A stretch of DNA of 64,000 nucleotides from JBBPYC01 sp038200275 (GTDB taxonomy: Bacteria > Pseudomonadota > Gammaproteobacteria > Burkholderiales > Burkholderiaceae_C): contig JBBPYC010000025.1 of the NCBI GenBank assembly GCA_038200275.1, positions 1-64,000 on the forward strand. Reading direction: 5' to 3'. The notes under the pieces are model-generated. The model was not told the origin of the DNA. It worked only from the letters and a program-made list of their open reading frames with translations, and ran no database searches. Numbering within the stretch: position 1 is the first letter of the stretch; each line of letters begins with the position of its first letter. Positions 52,543 through 60,899 of the stretch are shown piece by piece. The translations under genes and the position numbers were made by a program.

Positions 52543-53733
52543 TCAGTCACCAGTTGTTATCGGAACCCGCGCCGCGAACCGCCGCTGCAACGCGATCGAT
52601 GCGCCAAGCAGCGCAACCGCCAGCACCAGCGCCAGCGCCACCGTCGCCTCATGCCCCCACCAGCCGATCGACAGCGCAAACGCGATCGGCGCTGCGGCCG
52701 ACAGCATGAAAGCCGGCTTCAAAATCCCTCCGACGATGCGACCGTAGCTGCCAGCATCGAACAGCAGCAACGGCATCGCGCCGCGCGTGACGGTCGCAAT
52801 CCCGTTGCCGGTGCCGTAGAAGAACGCGAACACCCCCGCGCCGATCAGCGTGCTGCCAGCCAGCAAATAAAGCACGAAGCAGCCGCACAACAGCGACGCC
52901 GGCACCAGGTTCAACTTCACTACGTCGATGCGCCAGCCCCAGGCCACCACCCAGGCGCGGCCTGAGAACTGACCCACGCCGAACACAGAAGCCAGTGCGA
53001 CGGCTGTGGCTGCGTCCCAATCGGCGCCGCGCAGCAATTCGATGAAGTGCGCCGCCAGCCCGATCTGCATGAACATCACGGCCGCTGCAATGAAGCCGAA
53101 CAGCCACTTGTCGGCATCCCAATGGATCGATGCGGTGTCGGCAACCTGCCCTGCAAGTGGCCGCGGTGGCGTCTGCAACGGACCGTCCGCAACCCGCGCA
53201 GGAATTGCAAGATGCAACGCCGACGTGAGCAACAGCAGCGCCGCATACACCCACAACGCGCCGCGCCAGCCGATGTGCTGCATCAGAAACTGGCCAAGCG
53301 GCCAGAACGCAGTCGACGCGAAGCCGCCAAACAACGTGAGCTGCGACATCGCGCGCTTGGACGATGCGCCGCCCAAATGCGCCAGCGTCGCAAACGCCGC
53401 GTCGTACAACGCGAGCCGCATGCCGCAACCCAGCAGCAGCCAGCCCAAAAAATATTGCACCACGCCGTGTGTTGTCGCCAGCACCGCGCAGCCCGCCGCG
53501 CCGCACCAGCAGCCCGCCATCATCGCGCGGCGCCCGCCGTGCCGATTGATCCAGCCGCCGACGATGCCTGAAGTCAACCCCATCACCACCAGCGCGAGCG
53601 AAAACCCACCCTGCACGAAAGCCGACCGCCAGCCGAACTCTGCGCCGATCGCCTGCCCGAACACCCCGATCAGGTAGTGCATCGCGCCCCAGCCGACGAG
53701 CTGCGAAATGCCCAGACAGACGATCAGCCGCAC
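52543..53733 (-). CDS. MFS transporter
   Basis: 396 residues from a GTG at 53733, with 12 hydrophobic segments. The conserved loop between helices 2 and 3 reads GGWINRHGGRRAMMAG. The pattern resembles the oxalate/formate-antiporter or YbfB-like group of small-metabolite transporters; the substrate is unclear. It follows the 93-residue gene after 76 bases in the same direction. The 197 bases downstream, to the HAD gene, show nothing clear. Confidence 0.85.
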   Translation of the reverse strand: MRLIVCLGISQLVGWGAMHYLIGVFGQAIGAEFGWRSAFVQGGFSLALVVMGLTSGIVGGWINRHGGRRAMMAGCWCGAAGCAVLATTHGVVQYFLGWLLLGCGMRLALYDAAFATLAHLGGASSKRAMSQLTLFGGFASTAFWPLGQFLMQHIGWRGALWVYAALLLLTSALHLAIPARVADGPLQTPPRPLAGQVADTASIHWDADKWLFGFIAAAVMFMQIGLAAHFIELLRGADWDAATAVALASVFGVGQFSGRAWVVAWGWRIDVVKLNLVPASLLCGCFVLYLLAGSTLIGAGVFAFFYGTGNGIATVTRGAMPLLLFDAGSYGRIVGGILKPAFMLSAAAPIAFALSIGWWGHEATVALALVLAVALLGASIALQRRFAARVPITTGD

Positions 53734-53808
53734 ACCGATTGTCGGGGGTGCAGGCGCGTTGGGCGGGGCGGCGGATGCGGAGGCGGAGGACGACAGCGGC
53801 GCGGCTTT

Positions 53809-54090
53809 CTAGCTGTCGATGGATGTGAGCCGCACGGGTGCGTCGAGTTCCTCCGGCACCTCGTCATGAACGTCCGCGCCCGGGTCCGAGATCGGCCGCA
53901 GCTTGCTTGCGTGGCAGTAAAACGTCCAGCCTTCGAACGCGACGTCGTGGTAGGTGCCGGGCAGATAGCGCCAGTCCGGGGCCTCGTAAGCGGCCGAGAC
54001 GACCTCGACGATGCGGCCGATCGCATCCTTCGCAGGCGCTTCGGCCAAGCAAGTCGAGTCGACGTAGCACAGGGTTCCGATGCGGATCAT
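53809..54090 (-). CDS. small hypothetical protein, 93 residues
   Basis: Begins MIRIGTLCYVDST and contains RYLPGTYHDVAFEGWTFYCHASKLRPISDPGADVHDEVPEELDAPVR. It is compact, acidic and soluble, with protein-like composition. No family recognised. It probably shares a transcript with the MFS transporter downstream. The 259 bases upstream (54091-54349) are lower in GC and hold no supported gene. Confidence 0.6.
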   Translation of the reverse strand: MIRIGTLCYVDSTCLAEAPAKDAIGRIVEVVSAAYEAPDWRYLPGTYHDVAFEGWTFYCHASKLRPISDPGADVHDEVPEELDAPVRLTSIDS

Positions 54091-54349
54091 GGGTGTTCTC
54101 TACAGTTGTCTACAACGGCCCAATGGCAGCTGTTTGATCGATTCTGGCGTGTGAGTTGCTGAGATGACAGCTGAGGGATTGAGCACTTTCGCTGCGGGAA
54201 GCAATCAGCGATCAACTGCGGTATGGTTTCGAAGCGCAACGACCACTGCCTGTTGTTTGAATCCAGCACATAAGAAATCAGTTTGGCACTGTGAGGTGAC
54301 AAGCGCAAAGCCGTCTGCCTACCCTTGCTTCGATAACTGTTGCCCCAAT

Positions 54350-55075
54350 TCACCGATGCTTGCCCGCACTGCGAAGCGCCGCACTTGCCTGTTGAATCAC
54401 AGCGACTTCGTTGCAGGGGACTGACGCGAAATGCATTGTTCCGTCGGCTTCAAGGGCTATTTGCTGGAGTTCAATGTTCGTATCGGACGCGACTCCAATC
54501 CACCACTGGGCACCACCATATACAACGCCGTAGCACCGTCTGCCGCCAAACTTGTTGGCTGTGAACTGCGACACCATCGAGATGGTTCGACCAGTCTCAT
54601 GGTGGACTACAGCACACCCAAAAATCGGATAACGTTCTGCTGTGCCAGCGTCTTGATGCATCAACATCTTACGTAGGCGCTCTTCGTGCGGACCAAGCGA
54701 AACTTCAGCAAACATGGGCAGCGAACTGACGCTCGCTCGAAAAAGCACGCTGAGATGAAACAGCTTGAATGATGCGTAGTCAACCTTGATCGTCTCCATT
54801 CGCCCTGGTCGCCACAGGTATGGAAGAGGCCGGTTCTTTATCCAGGCTAGGTAGAAAGGTTTTTCGAAGCATTCATTGAAATGCTGCTCACAATCCTCAC
54901 AGAAGAGATGCTCTCGAGCGCCGATTTGCAAGGAACGCCAGCCTCGCGAGCCCTGACCGTTGATTCCCATCATCTGCCGCTTTGCGTTGTATAGCTCGGC
55001 GTAGAGAAACTCTGGAACGACGTGCGAATTTCTTAGTTCGCCGTCTCGCTGGCATAGCTGACATTTCTTCAGCAT
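54350..55075 (-). CDS. HNH-like zinc-finger hypothetical protein in a low-GC islet
   Basis: 241 residues. The N-terminus MLKKCQLCQRDGELRNSHVVPEFLY and then HLFCEDCEQHFNECFEKPF give two CxxC pairs with an intervening SHVVP, the layout of an HNH-like treble-clef zinc domain, though the catalytic Asn/His are not certain. The remainder (about 90-241) is mixed alpha/beta and unrecognised. Base composition and codon use (TTT, AAA and AGA codons) are less GC-rich than the neighbours, suggesting horizontal acquisition. Such genes occur as solitary accessory genes, and a defence role is possible but unsupported. Confidence 0.75.
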   Translation of the reverse strand: MLKKCQLCQRDGELRNSHVVPEFLYAELYNAKRQMMGINGQGSRGWRSLQIGAREHLFCEDCEQHFNECFEKPFYLAWIKNRPLPYLWRPGRMETIKVDYASFKLFHLSVLFRASVSSLPMFAEVSLGPHEERLRKMLMHQDAGTAERYPIFGCAVVHHETGRTISMVSQFTANKFGGRRCYGVVYGGAQWWIGVASDTNIELQQIALEADGTMHFASVPCNEVAVIQQASAALRSAGKHR

Positions 55076-55202
55076 AAAACCCCACTATCCAAGCTCTGTT
55101 GCTGGCGCGACCGATTGATTGCGATGGGAGCTTCAGAGTCACTCTCTACAAGCGATGTTGTAAGCCTTTCCCTGTCGGTCATATCCACAGCGCTGCACCT
55201 GT

Positions 55203-57038
55203 CTACCGCCCCACCGCGTACCCCTGCATCCCCCGCGGATTGGCTGCGGCCCGCAACACCAGCCGTCCCTGCGCATCGCGCTCGCGGCTGCATGCCGACA
55301 TCCGGCTCTCGGACCAAGCGTCACCGACCTTCACTTGGTGGCCGGCGCCCCGCAACTGCTGGATCACGTTGTCAGAAAACCGCGACTCCACCGTCAACTG
55401 ATTCAACGTGGTCGCGCGCGGCCAGAACGATGAGGGGAAATGGTCGACGTGCCAAGCCGGTGCATCGATCGCTTGCTGCAGGTTCATGCCGTGCACGACA
55501 TGCCGTATGAAAAACGCAAGCGACCATTGGTCTTGCTGATCACCACCCGGTGTGCCGAACGCAAGATACGGCTCGCCATCGCGCAGCGCAAACGAGGGCG
55601 ACAACGTCGTGCAGGGCGGCACGCCGGGGCTCAAGCTGTTTGGTGATTGGTCGTCCAGCCAAGTCATCTGCAGTCGGGTGTTGATCGAGAAACCCAGAGC
55701 CGGAATCACCGGGCTCGACGACAGCCAGCCACCCGACGGCGTGGCCGACACCATGTTGCCGTGCTGGTCGATCACGTCGATATGGCAGGTGTCGCCGACG
55801 AAGATTTCGCGCGCAGCCCATTCGGACACGGCGGGCAAGGTGGCGAACGTCGGCTCGCCGACGCCGAATCGCGTGTCTGCACTCAGCAAGGTGCGGCGCG
55901 CGACATCGAGGTCGGGCAGATGCGGCAGTTGCCCGAGCGGCGTGCCGGGCAGAAGCTGGGTGGCCGCACGGTCGGATACCTGTTGCCAGCGTTGGCTTAA
56001 ATAATCGTCCGACAACAACGCGTGCTGCGTGGCGGGCACGGCAGCCGGTGCGGTGCCGTACCACGCAAGCCGATCGGCCAGCGCCAGCTTTGCGGCTTCT
56101 GCGATTTTGTGAACGAAGCCGGCCGTATGCGGCGCGTGCTGTTCCAGCGTCGCGCTGCGCAGCATGCCGAGTTGCTGCAACAACGACGGCCCCTGGCTCC
56201 AGAAGCCGCATTTGGCGACTGTATAGCGGCCGAAATCAAGCGTCAGCGGTGCTTCTATGGTGGGCGTCCACTGCGCGAGATCGTCGTAGCGCAACAGCCC
56301 TTTGTTGGGCTGACCGGTGGTGTCGATGACGGCGGTGGTGCGGTAGTAATGGTCGATCTCGGTGGCTACGAAGCCCTGATACCAGCAGCGCAGTGCGGCG
56401 TCGATGACCGATACGCGGCTGCTGCTTTCGCGGTTCGCTTCCACCAACAGTCGCTCCCATGTATCGGCCAGCTTGGGCAGACGAAACAATGCGCCGGGTT
56501 TGGGCGGGTGGCCACCGGGCAGCCACACCTCGGCCGACGAAGACCAGTGGGTACGAAACAGATCCTGCACCGCATGAATGGCCTGCACCGCGCGGGGAAT
56601 CAGCGGGAAGCCGTCGCGTGCGTAGCGGATGGCTGGCGCCAGCACGTCGTCGATCGACCAGGTGCCATGGTCGCGCAGCAACGTGAGCCATGCACCGAAC
56701 GCGCCCGGCACGGTGGCCGGCAACAGGCCGATGCCGGGGACTTGCTCCAGCCCCAGACGCTGGAATGCCTGCACGGTCGCTTCCGCCGGTGCCACGCCTT
56801 GGCCACAGATGGAGGTAACGCGCCGCTCGCGTTCGTCCCAGAACAGAATCGGCGCTTCGCCGCCCGGGCCGTTCAGGTGCGGCTCGACCACCTGCAGCAC
56901 GAAGCCACCAGCAACGGCCGCATCGAACGCGTTGCCACCACGTTCCAGCACGCCCATGGCGGTCTGCGACGCGAGCCAGTGGGTGGAGGCGGCCACGCCG
57001 AACGTGCCGACGATCTCGGGGCGGGTGGTGAAGGTCAT
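55203..57038 (-). CDS. ggt: gamma-glutamyltransferase-family protein
   Basis: 611 residues. The N-terminal part has ASTHWLASQTAMGVLERGGNAFDAAVAGGF, typical of GGT. The autoprocessing and catalytic threonine is the T of FVGDTCHIDVID (about residue 412), followed by GNMVSATPSGGW and GVPPCTTLSPSFALRDGEP in the small subunit. There is no signal peptide at this start, unlike most periplasmic GGTs, so it may be cytoplasmic; this cytosolic branch often acts on other gamma-glutamyl or acylated amines. Third gene of the Bug-GAF-ggt string. Confidence 0.9.
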   Translation of the reverse strand: MTFTTRPEIVGTFGVAASTHWLASQTAMGVLERGGNAFDAAVAGGFVLQVVEPHLNGPGGEAPILFWDERERRVTSICGQGVAPAEATVQAFQRLGLEQVPGIGLLPATVPGAFGAWLTLLRDHGTWSIDDVLAPAIRYARDGFPLIPRAVQAIHAVQDLFRTHWSSSAEVWLPGGHPPKPGALFRLPKLADTWERLLVEANRESSSRVSVIDAALRCWYQGFVATEIDHYYRTTAVIDTTGQPNKGLLRYDDLAQWTPTIEAPLTLDFGRYTVAKCGFWSQGPSLLQQLGMLRSATLEQHAPHTAGFVHKIAEAAKLALADRLAWYGTAPAAVPATQHALLSDDYLSQRWQQVSDRAATQLLPGTPLGQLPHLPDLDVARRTLLSADTRFGVGEPTFATLPAVSEWAAREIFVGDTCHIDVIDQHGNMVSATPSGGWLSSSPVIPALGFSINTRLQMTWLDDQSPNSLSPGVPPCTTLSPSFALRDGEPYLAFGTPGGDQQDQWSLAFFIRHVVHGMNLQQAIDAPAWHVDHFPSSFWPRATTLNQLTVESRFSDNVIQQLRGAGHQVKVGDAWSESRMSACSRERDAQGRLVLRAAANPRGMQGYAVGR

Positions 57039-57104
57039 GGTGGAGGCTTCAAATGGCGGGTGACGGTATGGGCGACCACTGCGGCGCTCGTGTTCCAGCG
57101 GGAT

Positions 57105-57716
57105 TCAGGCACGGGCCGATCGGGCCTCATGCGCAATCGCAGGCAGCGCGATGGATGCAAGCAGGCGGATCAGCCAGACCTCTTGTGGCTCCCAACGATC
57201 GCGCTGGCTCAAGACATTGAAGGTTGCGAATGGCGCGCCGCTGCTGACGTCCAGCAGCGGCACATTGACGACCGCGCGCAGCCCCAGCGACGCAATGCGC
57301 GCGTGGTCATCGAATGCGTCGGCCAGTGCCCCTGCGCCTTCGCCGATGAAGACCTCGCCACGTTGGAAGAGCTGGTGGGTCCATGCAGTCCAGGTCTTTT
57401 GCTTGCGGGCGGCCACTGGGTAAGCGAGCGTGTCGGAACTCCAGAGGCGTCGCAACTCGACGGTCGTGGACCGATCCGATCGCCGATCCAATGACAACGA
57501 CGGAAAAGTTGAAGCACGCGCTGCCAAGGGCGGTTCGTCGCAGCGCAGATTCACCGTCATCAGCCCCGGCCCCAGCATGTTGCCGCGTACGGTCTCGATG
57601 GCATGCAGCGCCTCGTCCAGTGTCCGTGCCTGCGGCACGGTCTCGCACAAAGCAGCGCAGACCTCGAACGGCAGGCAGAGCGCAGCCGGCTCCTGGCTCG
57701 GCAGGCCAGCGTTCAC
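57105..57716 (-). CDS. GAF-domain protein
   Basis: 203 residues from a GTG at 57716. A single GAF domain follows an N-terminal helix (FEVCAALCETVPQARTLDEALHAIETV). GAF-like features are VAARKQKTWTAWTHQLFQRGEVFIGEG, SLGLRAVVNVPLLD and FNVLSQRDRWEPQEVWLIRLLASIALPAI. It has no output domain, so it may be a small-ligand-binding or catalytic GAF rather than a sensor kinase part. It lies 7 bases after the Bug protein gene and 66 before ggt. Confidence 0.85.
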   Translation of the reverse strand: MNAGLPSQEPAALCLPFEVCAALCETVPQARTLDEALHAIETVRGNMLGPGLMTVNLRCDEPPLAARASTFPSLSLDRRSDRSTTVELRRLWSSDTLAYPVAARKQKTWTAWTHQLFQRGEVFIGEGAGALADAFDDHARIASLGLRAVVNVPLLDVSSGAPFATFNVLSQRDRWEPQEVWLIRLLASIALPAIAHEARSARA

Positions 57717-57723
57717 TTGTTGC

Positions 57724-58686
57724 TCACTCGGCTTTGATGCCCAGATCGGTGATCAGCTTGCCGTACTCGTCCGCATCGCGCCGCAGCACCGTCGCAAACT
57801 GTTCGGGCGAAGCCTTGACGACTTCGACGCCCATCGTGTTCATGCGGGCACGAACGGCCGGCTCGGCCAGCGCCTGATTGGCCGCAGCGTTGAGTCGATC
57901 GACCAGTTCCTTCGGCAGCTCGGCCGGGCCGAACAGGCCGTACCAAACCCCGAGCGCATACCCCGGCAGTGTTTCGGCCACCGTCGGCACATCCGGCAGC
58001 AGGTCAGAGCGCTTGGCTTCCGTCACGGCCAGCAGTGTGAGCTTGCCGGCTTTCACATGCGGCAAGGTCTGCGTGCCGGCCGAGAACAGCACCTGCGTCT
58101 GATTGCCGACGGTGTCCAGCACGGCCGGCGCGCCGCCCTTGTACGGCACGTGCAGCATCTCGATGCCAGCGGCTTTTTCGAACAGCACCGCGCTCAGGTG
58201 ATTGGTCGAGCCAGAGCCGGCGCTCGCATACGCCAGCTTGCCGGGGTTCGCCTTCGCATACGCGATGAGCTCCTTCACGTTTTTGACTGGCACGGAGGGA
58301 TTCACCACCAGCGTGTTGATCACGTTGGCCAGCAGCGCAATCGGCGTGAAGTCATCAACGCCTTTGAACGGCATCGGCATCAGCGCCGGGTTCATTGCAT
58401 GCGTGCTCATCGAGCCGACCAGCAAGGTGTACCCATCGGGTTTGGCCCTGGCCACCTGATTCGAGCCGATGTTGCCCGACGCGCCTGCGCGGTTCTCGAC
58501 GATGACGGTCTGGCCCATCGATTGGGTGAGCTGCTCGGCCAACGCCCGCGCGAGGATGTCGGTCGAGCCGCCAGGCGCCCACGGCACGACCAGCGTGATG
58601 GGTTTGTCAGGATAAGCAGCGGTTGCGATGGATGCGAACGTGAGAAGCACAGCCGCACAAAAGCTGCGGCCAACAAATGAAGCCAT
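57724..58686 (-). CDS. periplasmic solute-binding protein, TctC/Bug family
   Basis: 320 residues from ATG 58686 (MASFVGRSFCAAVLLTFASIATAAYP, a good signal peptide); the extension to 58758 is not needed. Bug signatures are ITLVVPWAPGGSTDILARAL, VIVENRAGASGNIGS and HVPYKGGAPAVLD. It would bind an organic or amino acid, perhaps one processed by the linked gamma-glutamyltransferase, and pass it to a TctAB pair encoded elsewhere, since none is adjacent. Confidence 0.93.
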   Translation of the reverse strand: MASFVGRSFCAAVLLTFASIATAAYPDKPITLVVPWAPGGSTDILARALAEQLTQSMGQTVIVENRAGASGNIGSNQVARAKPDGYTLLVGSMSTHAMNPALMPMPFKGVDDFTPIALLANVINTLVVNPSVPVKNVKELIAYAKANPGKLAYASAGSGSTNHLSAVLFEKAAGIEMLHVPYKGGAPAVLDTVGNQTQVLFSAGTQTLPHVKAGKLTLLAVTEAKRSDLLPDVPTVAETLPGYALGVWYGLFGPAELPKELVDRLNAAANQALAEPAVRARMNTMGVEVVKASPEQFATVLRRDADEYGKLITDLGIKAE

Positions 58687-58769
58687 TGGTGGTTGTCCCT
58701 GCAAGAGAAGAATCGGAGAGGCACAAAAGTGTAGACCGATGCGGCACCACCCAGACATCGCCCCGGTTG

Positions 58770-58802
58770 CCCTGCCCTGCGCCCTGCGCCCTGCGCACTG
58801 CG
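58770..58802. repeat. tandem CCCTGCG repeat
   Basis: About five near-copies of a 7-base unit (CCCTGCG, last one CACTGCG) lie in the divergent gap between the Bug protein gene and the carboxylase gene. They look like a slippage-prone microsatellite. Confidence 0.6.
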
Positions 58803-58953
58803 CGACGGTGGCCGAGATCGATGCGCGCTACGGCGACTGGAGCAGCAGACTGCAGACGAACAAGGCGGGACATCGTCGGATGCAACAATGAATGGTCACG
58901 CTCACTCGCCGGCCTGCCAAGCTGGACAACCACGATTTGCAAAGAGACAACCG

Positions 58954-60597
58954 ATGGCCATTCTGGACACCCGACTCAACTCCCGCACTGCCGACTTTCA
59001 GACCAATGCCGATGCCATGCGCGCGCTGGTCGCGGATCTGAACGCCCAAGTGGAGAAGTCCGCTGCGGGCGGCAGCGAGCAGGCGCGTGCCAAGCACACC
59101 GCACGCGGCAAGCTGCTGCCGCGCGACCGGGTGCAGTTGCTGCTTGATCCAGGGACGCCGTTTCTGGAAATCGCGCCGTTGGCCGCGCACGATATGTACC
59201 GCGGCGATGCGCCGGGGGCCAGCTTGATCACGGGCATCGGGCGGGTGTCTGGCGTGACCTGCATGGTGGTCTGCAACGACGCGACGGTGAAGGGTGGGAC
59301 GTACTACCCGATGACGGTCAAGAAGCATTTGCGCGCGCAAGAGATCGCGCAGCAAAACCGCCTGCCGTGTATCTATCTGGTTGATTCGGGCGGCGCCAAT
59401 CTGCCGAACCAGGACGACGTGTTTCCGGACCGCGATCACTTCGGCCGCATCTTCTACAACCAGGCGCAGATGAGCGCGGACGGCATCGCGCAGATCGCGG
59501 TGGTGATGGGCAGCTGCACCGCGGGCGGTGCCTATATGCCTGCGATGAGCGATGAGTCGATCATCGTAAAGAACCAGGGCACGATCTTTCTGGGCGGGCC
59601 GCCGCTCGTGAAAGCGGCGATAGGCGAGATCGTGTCGGCGGAAGATCTGGGCGGCGGCGATGTGCACACGCGGCTGTCCGGCGTGGCCGACCACCTCGCG
59701 CAAAACGATGCGCATGCGCTGAAGCTCGCGCGCACGGCGGTGGCGAACTTGAATGTTCGCCAACCGGCAGCTCAGCACTCGAGTTTTGAAGGAAAACCCG
59801 CTGAGGCGAACGCAGAATCTGAGTCTATTGCTCCTAAATTCGCAGCAGATGAGCTCTACGGCATCGTCCCGGTCGACACACGCAAACCGTACGACGTGCA
59901 CGAGATCATTGCGCGCATCGTCGACGGCTCCGAGTTTCACGAGTTCAAAGCGCGCTACGGCGCCACACTGGTCTGCGGTTTTGCGAACATTGAAGGCATG
60001 CCCGTTGGCATCGTCGCGAACAACGGCATCCTGTTTTCCGAGTCCGCGCAGAAGGGCGCGCACTTCATCGAGCTGTGCTGCCAGCGCAAGATCCCGCTCG
60101 TGTTCCTGCAGAACATTACCGGCTTCATGGTTGGCAAGAAGTATGAGAACGAAGGCATCGCGCGGCATGGCGCAAAGATGGTGACGGCCGTGGCCACAGC
60201 GCAAGTGCCGAAGTTCACCATCATCATCGGCGGCAGCTACGGTGCCGGCAACTACGGCATGTGCGGGCGCGCGTTCAGCCCGCGTTTCTTGTGGATGTGG
60301 CCGAACGCGCGCATCTGCGTGATGGGCGGCGAACAAGCCGCCGGCGTGCTGGCCACTGTCAAGCGCGACGGCATCGAAGGCCGCGGTGGAAGCTGGAGCA
60401 CCCAAGAAGAGGCTGCGTTCAAGCAGCCCGTGCTGGATCAGTTCGCGCATCAGTCGCATCCCTATTATTCAAGCGCGCGGATATGGGACGACGGCGTGAT
60501 CGATCCGGCCGACACGCGGCGCGTGCTGGCGTTGGGCCTGGCGGCGAGTTTGAATGCGCCGATCGGGGAGCCGAAGTTCGGGGTGTTCAGGATGTGA
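58954..60597 (+). CDS. liuB: methylcrotonoyl-CoA carboxylase carboxyltransferase (beta) subunit
   Basis: 547 residues from ATG 58954 (MAILDTRLNSRTADFQ). Acyl-CoA carboxyltransferase fold with NDATVKGGTYYPMTVKKHLRAQEIA, CIYLVDSGGANLP, AVVMGSCTAGGAYMPAMSDES and IGGSYGAGNYGMCGRAFSPRFLWMWPNARI, all typical of the leucine-pathway enzyme. It carboxylates 3-methylcrotonyl-CoA together with the biotin-bearing alpha subunit, which is not in this window. It is about 12 residues longer than the family norm because of an insertion between VANLN and ELYGIVP (residues about 270-298) that matches the interspersed repeat. Confidence 0.94.
   Translation: MAILDTRLNSRTADFQTNADAMRALVADLNAQVEKSAAGGSEQARAKHTARGKLLPRDRVQLLLDPGTPFLEIAPLAAHDMYRGDAPGASLITGIGRVSGVTCMVVCNDATVKGGTYYPMTVKKHLRAQEIAQQNRLPCIYLVDSGGANLPNQDDVFPDRDHFGRIFYNQAQMSADGIAQIAVVMGSCTAGGAYMPAMSDESIIVKNQGTIFLGGPPLVKAAIGEIVSAEDLGGGDVHTRLSGVADHLAQNDAHALKLARTAVANLNVRQPAAQHSSFEGKPAEANAESESIAPKFAADELYGIVPVDTRKPYDVHEIIARIVDGSEFHEFKARYGATLVCGFANIEGMPVGIVANNGILFSESAQKGAHFIELCCQRKIPLVFLQNITGFMVGKKYENEGIARHGAKMVTAVATAQVPKFTIIIGGSYGAGNYGMCGRAFSPRFLWMWPNARICVMGGEQAAGVLATVKRDGIEGRGGSWSTQEEAAFKQPVLDQFAHQSHPYYSSARIWDDGVIDPADTRRVLALGLAASLNAPIGEPKFGVFRM
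59773..59848 (-). repeat. interspersed short repeat, in-frame copy 3 inside liuB
   Basis: Read on the minus strand this segment goes from AATTTAGGAGCAAT to CCTCAGCGGGTTTTCCTTCAAAA. That aligns with copy 1 (AAAATAGTAGCTAT to CCTACAGCCGATTTGTCTTGAAAA) with a similar distance between the conserved ends. On the coding strand the segment uses codons rare in this genome (AGT, GGA, AAA, TCT, ATT, CCT) and adds residues to a surface linker without breaking the frame. Confidence 0.65.
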
Positions 60598-60899
60598 TCG
60601 AAAGGCGATGCAAAAGGAAAGCGAAGCGAGCGACGTCACAGCAAAGCCATACCACCCGACTGAAGGTCTTCGTGGGGCGGGTTGCGCGTTCGGTCGGGCA
60701 TTAAGCGTTGCGCGATCCTTCTGCATCGGTTTGGTAAAAACACGCGTTGCGCAGCCCGGCGCGCATGGCTAACATCGCGCCGTTCGGTCCGGTCGGTCTG
60801 GAGACTCGTTGCAGCAGGCAGCGCTGGTGACTTGAGATCGATCGACGCGGACCCGGCGTTCACGGGTCATCCAAGAGTCCAGGCTCAAGGTAGAACAAC
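60598..60899. other. 302-base gap between liuB and the ABC transporter genes
   Basis: No supported gene, terminator hairpin or operator was seen. The start of the binding-protein gene is preceded by AAGGTAG, 8-14 bases upstream. The biotin-carboxylase alpha subunit that often follows liuB is absent. Confidence 0.5.
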
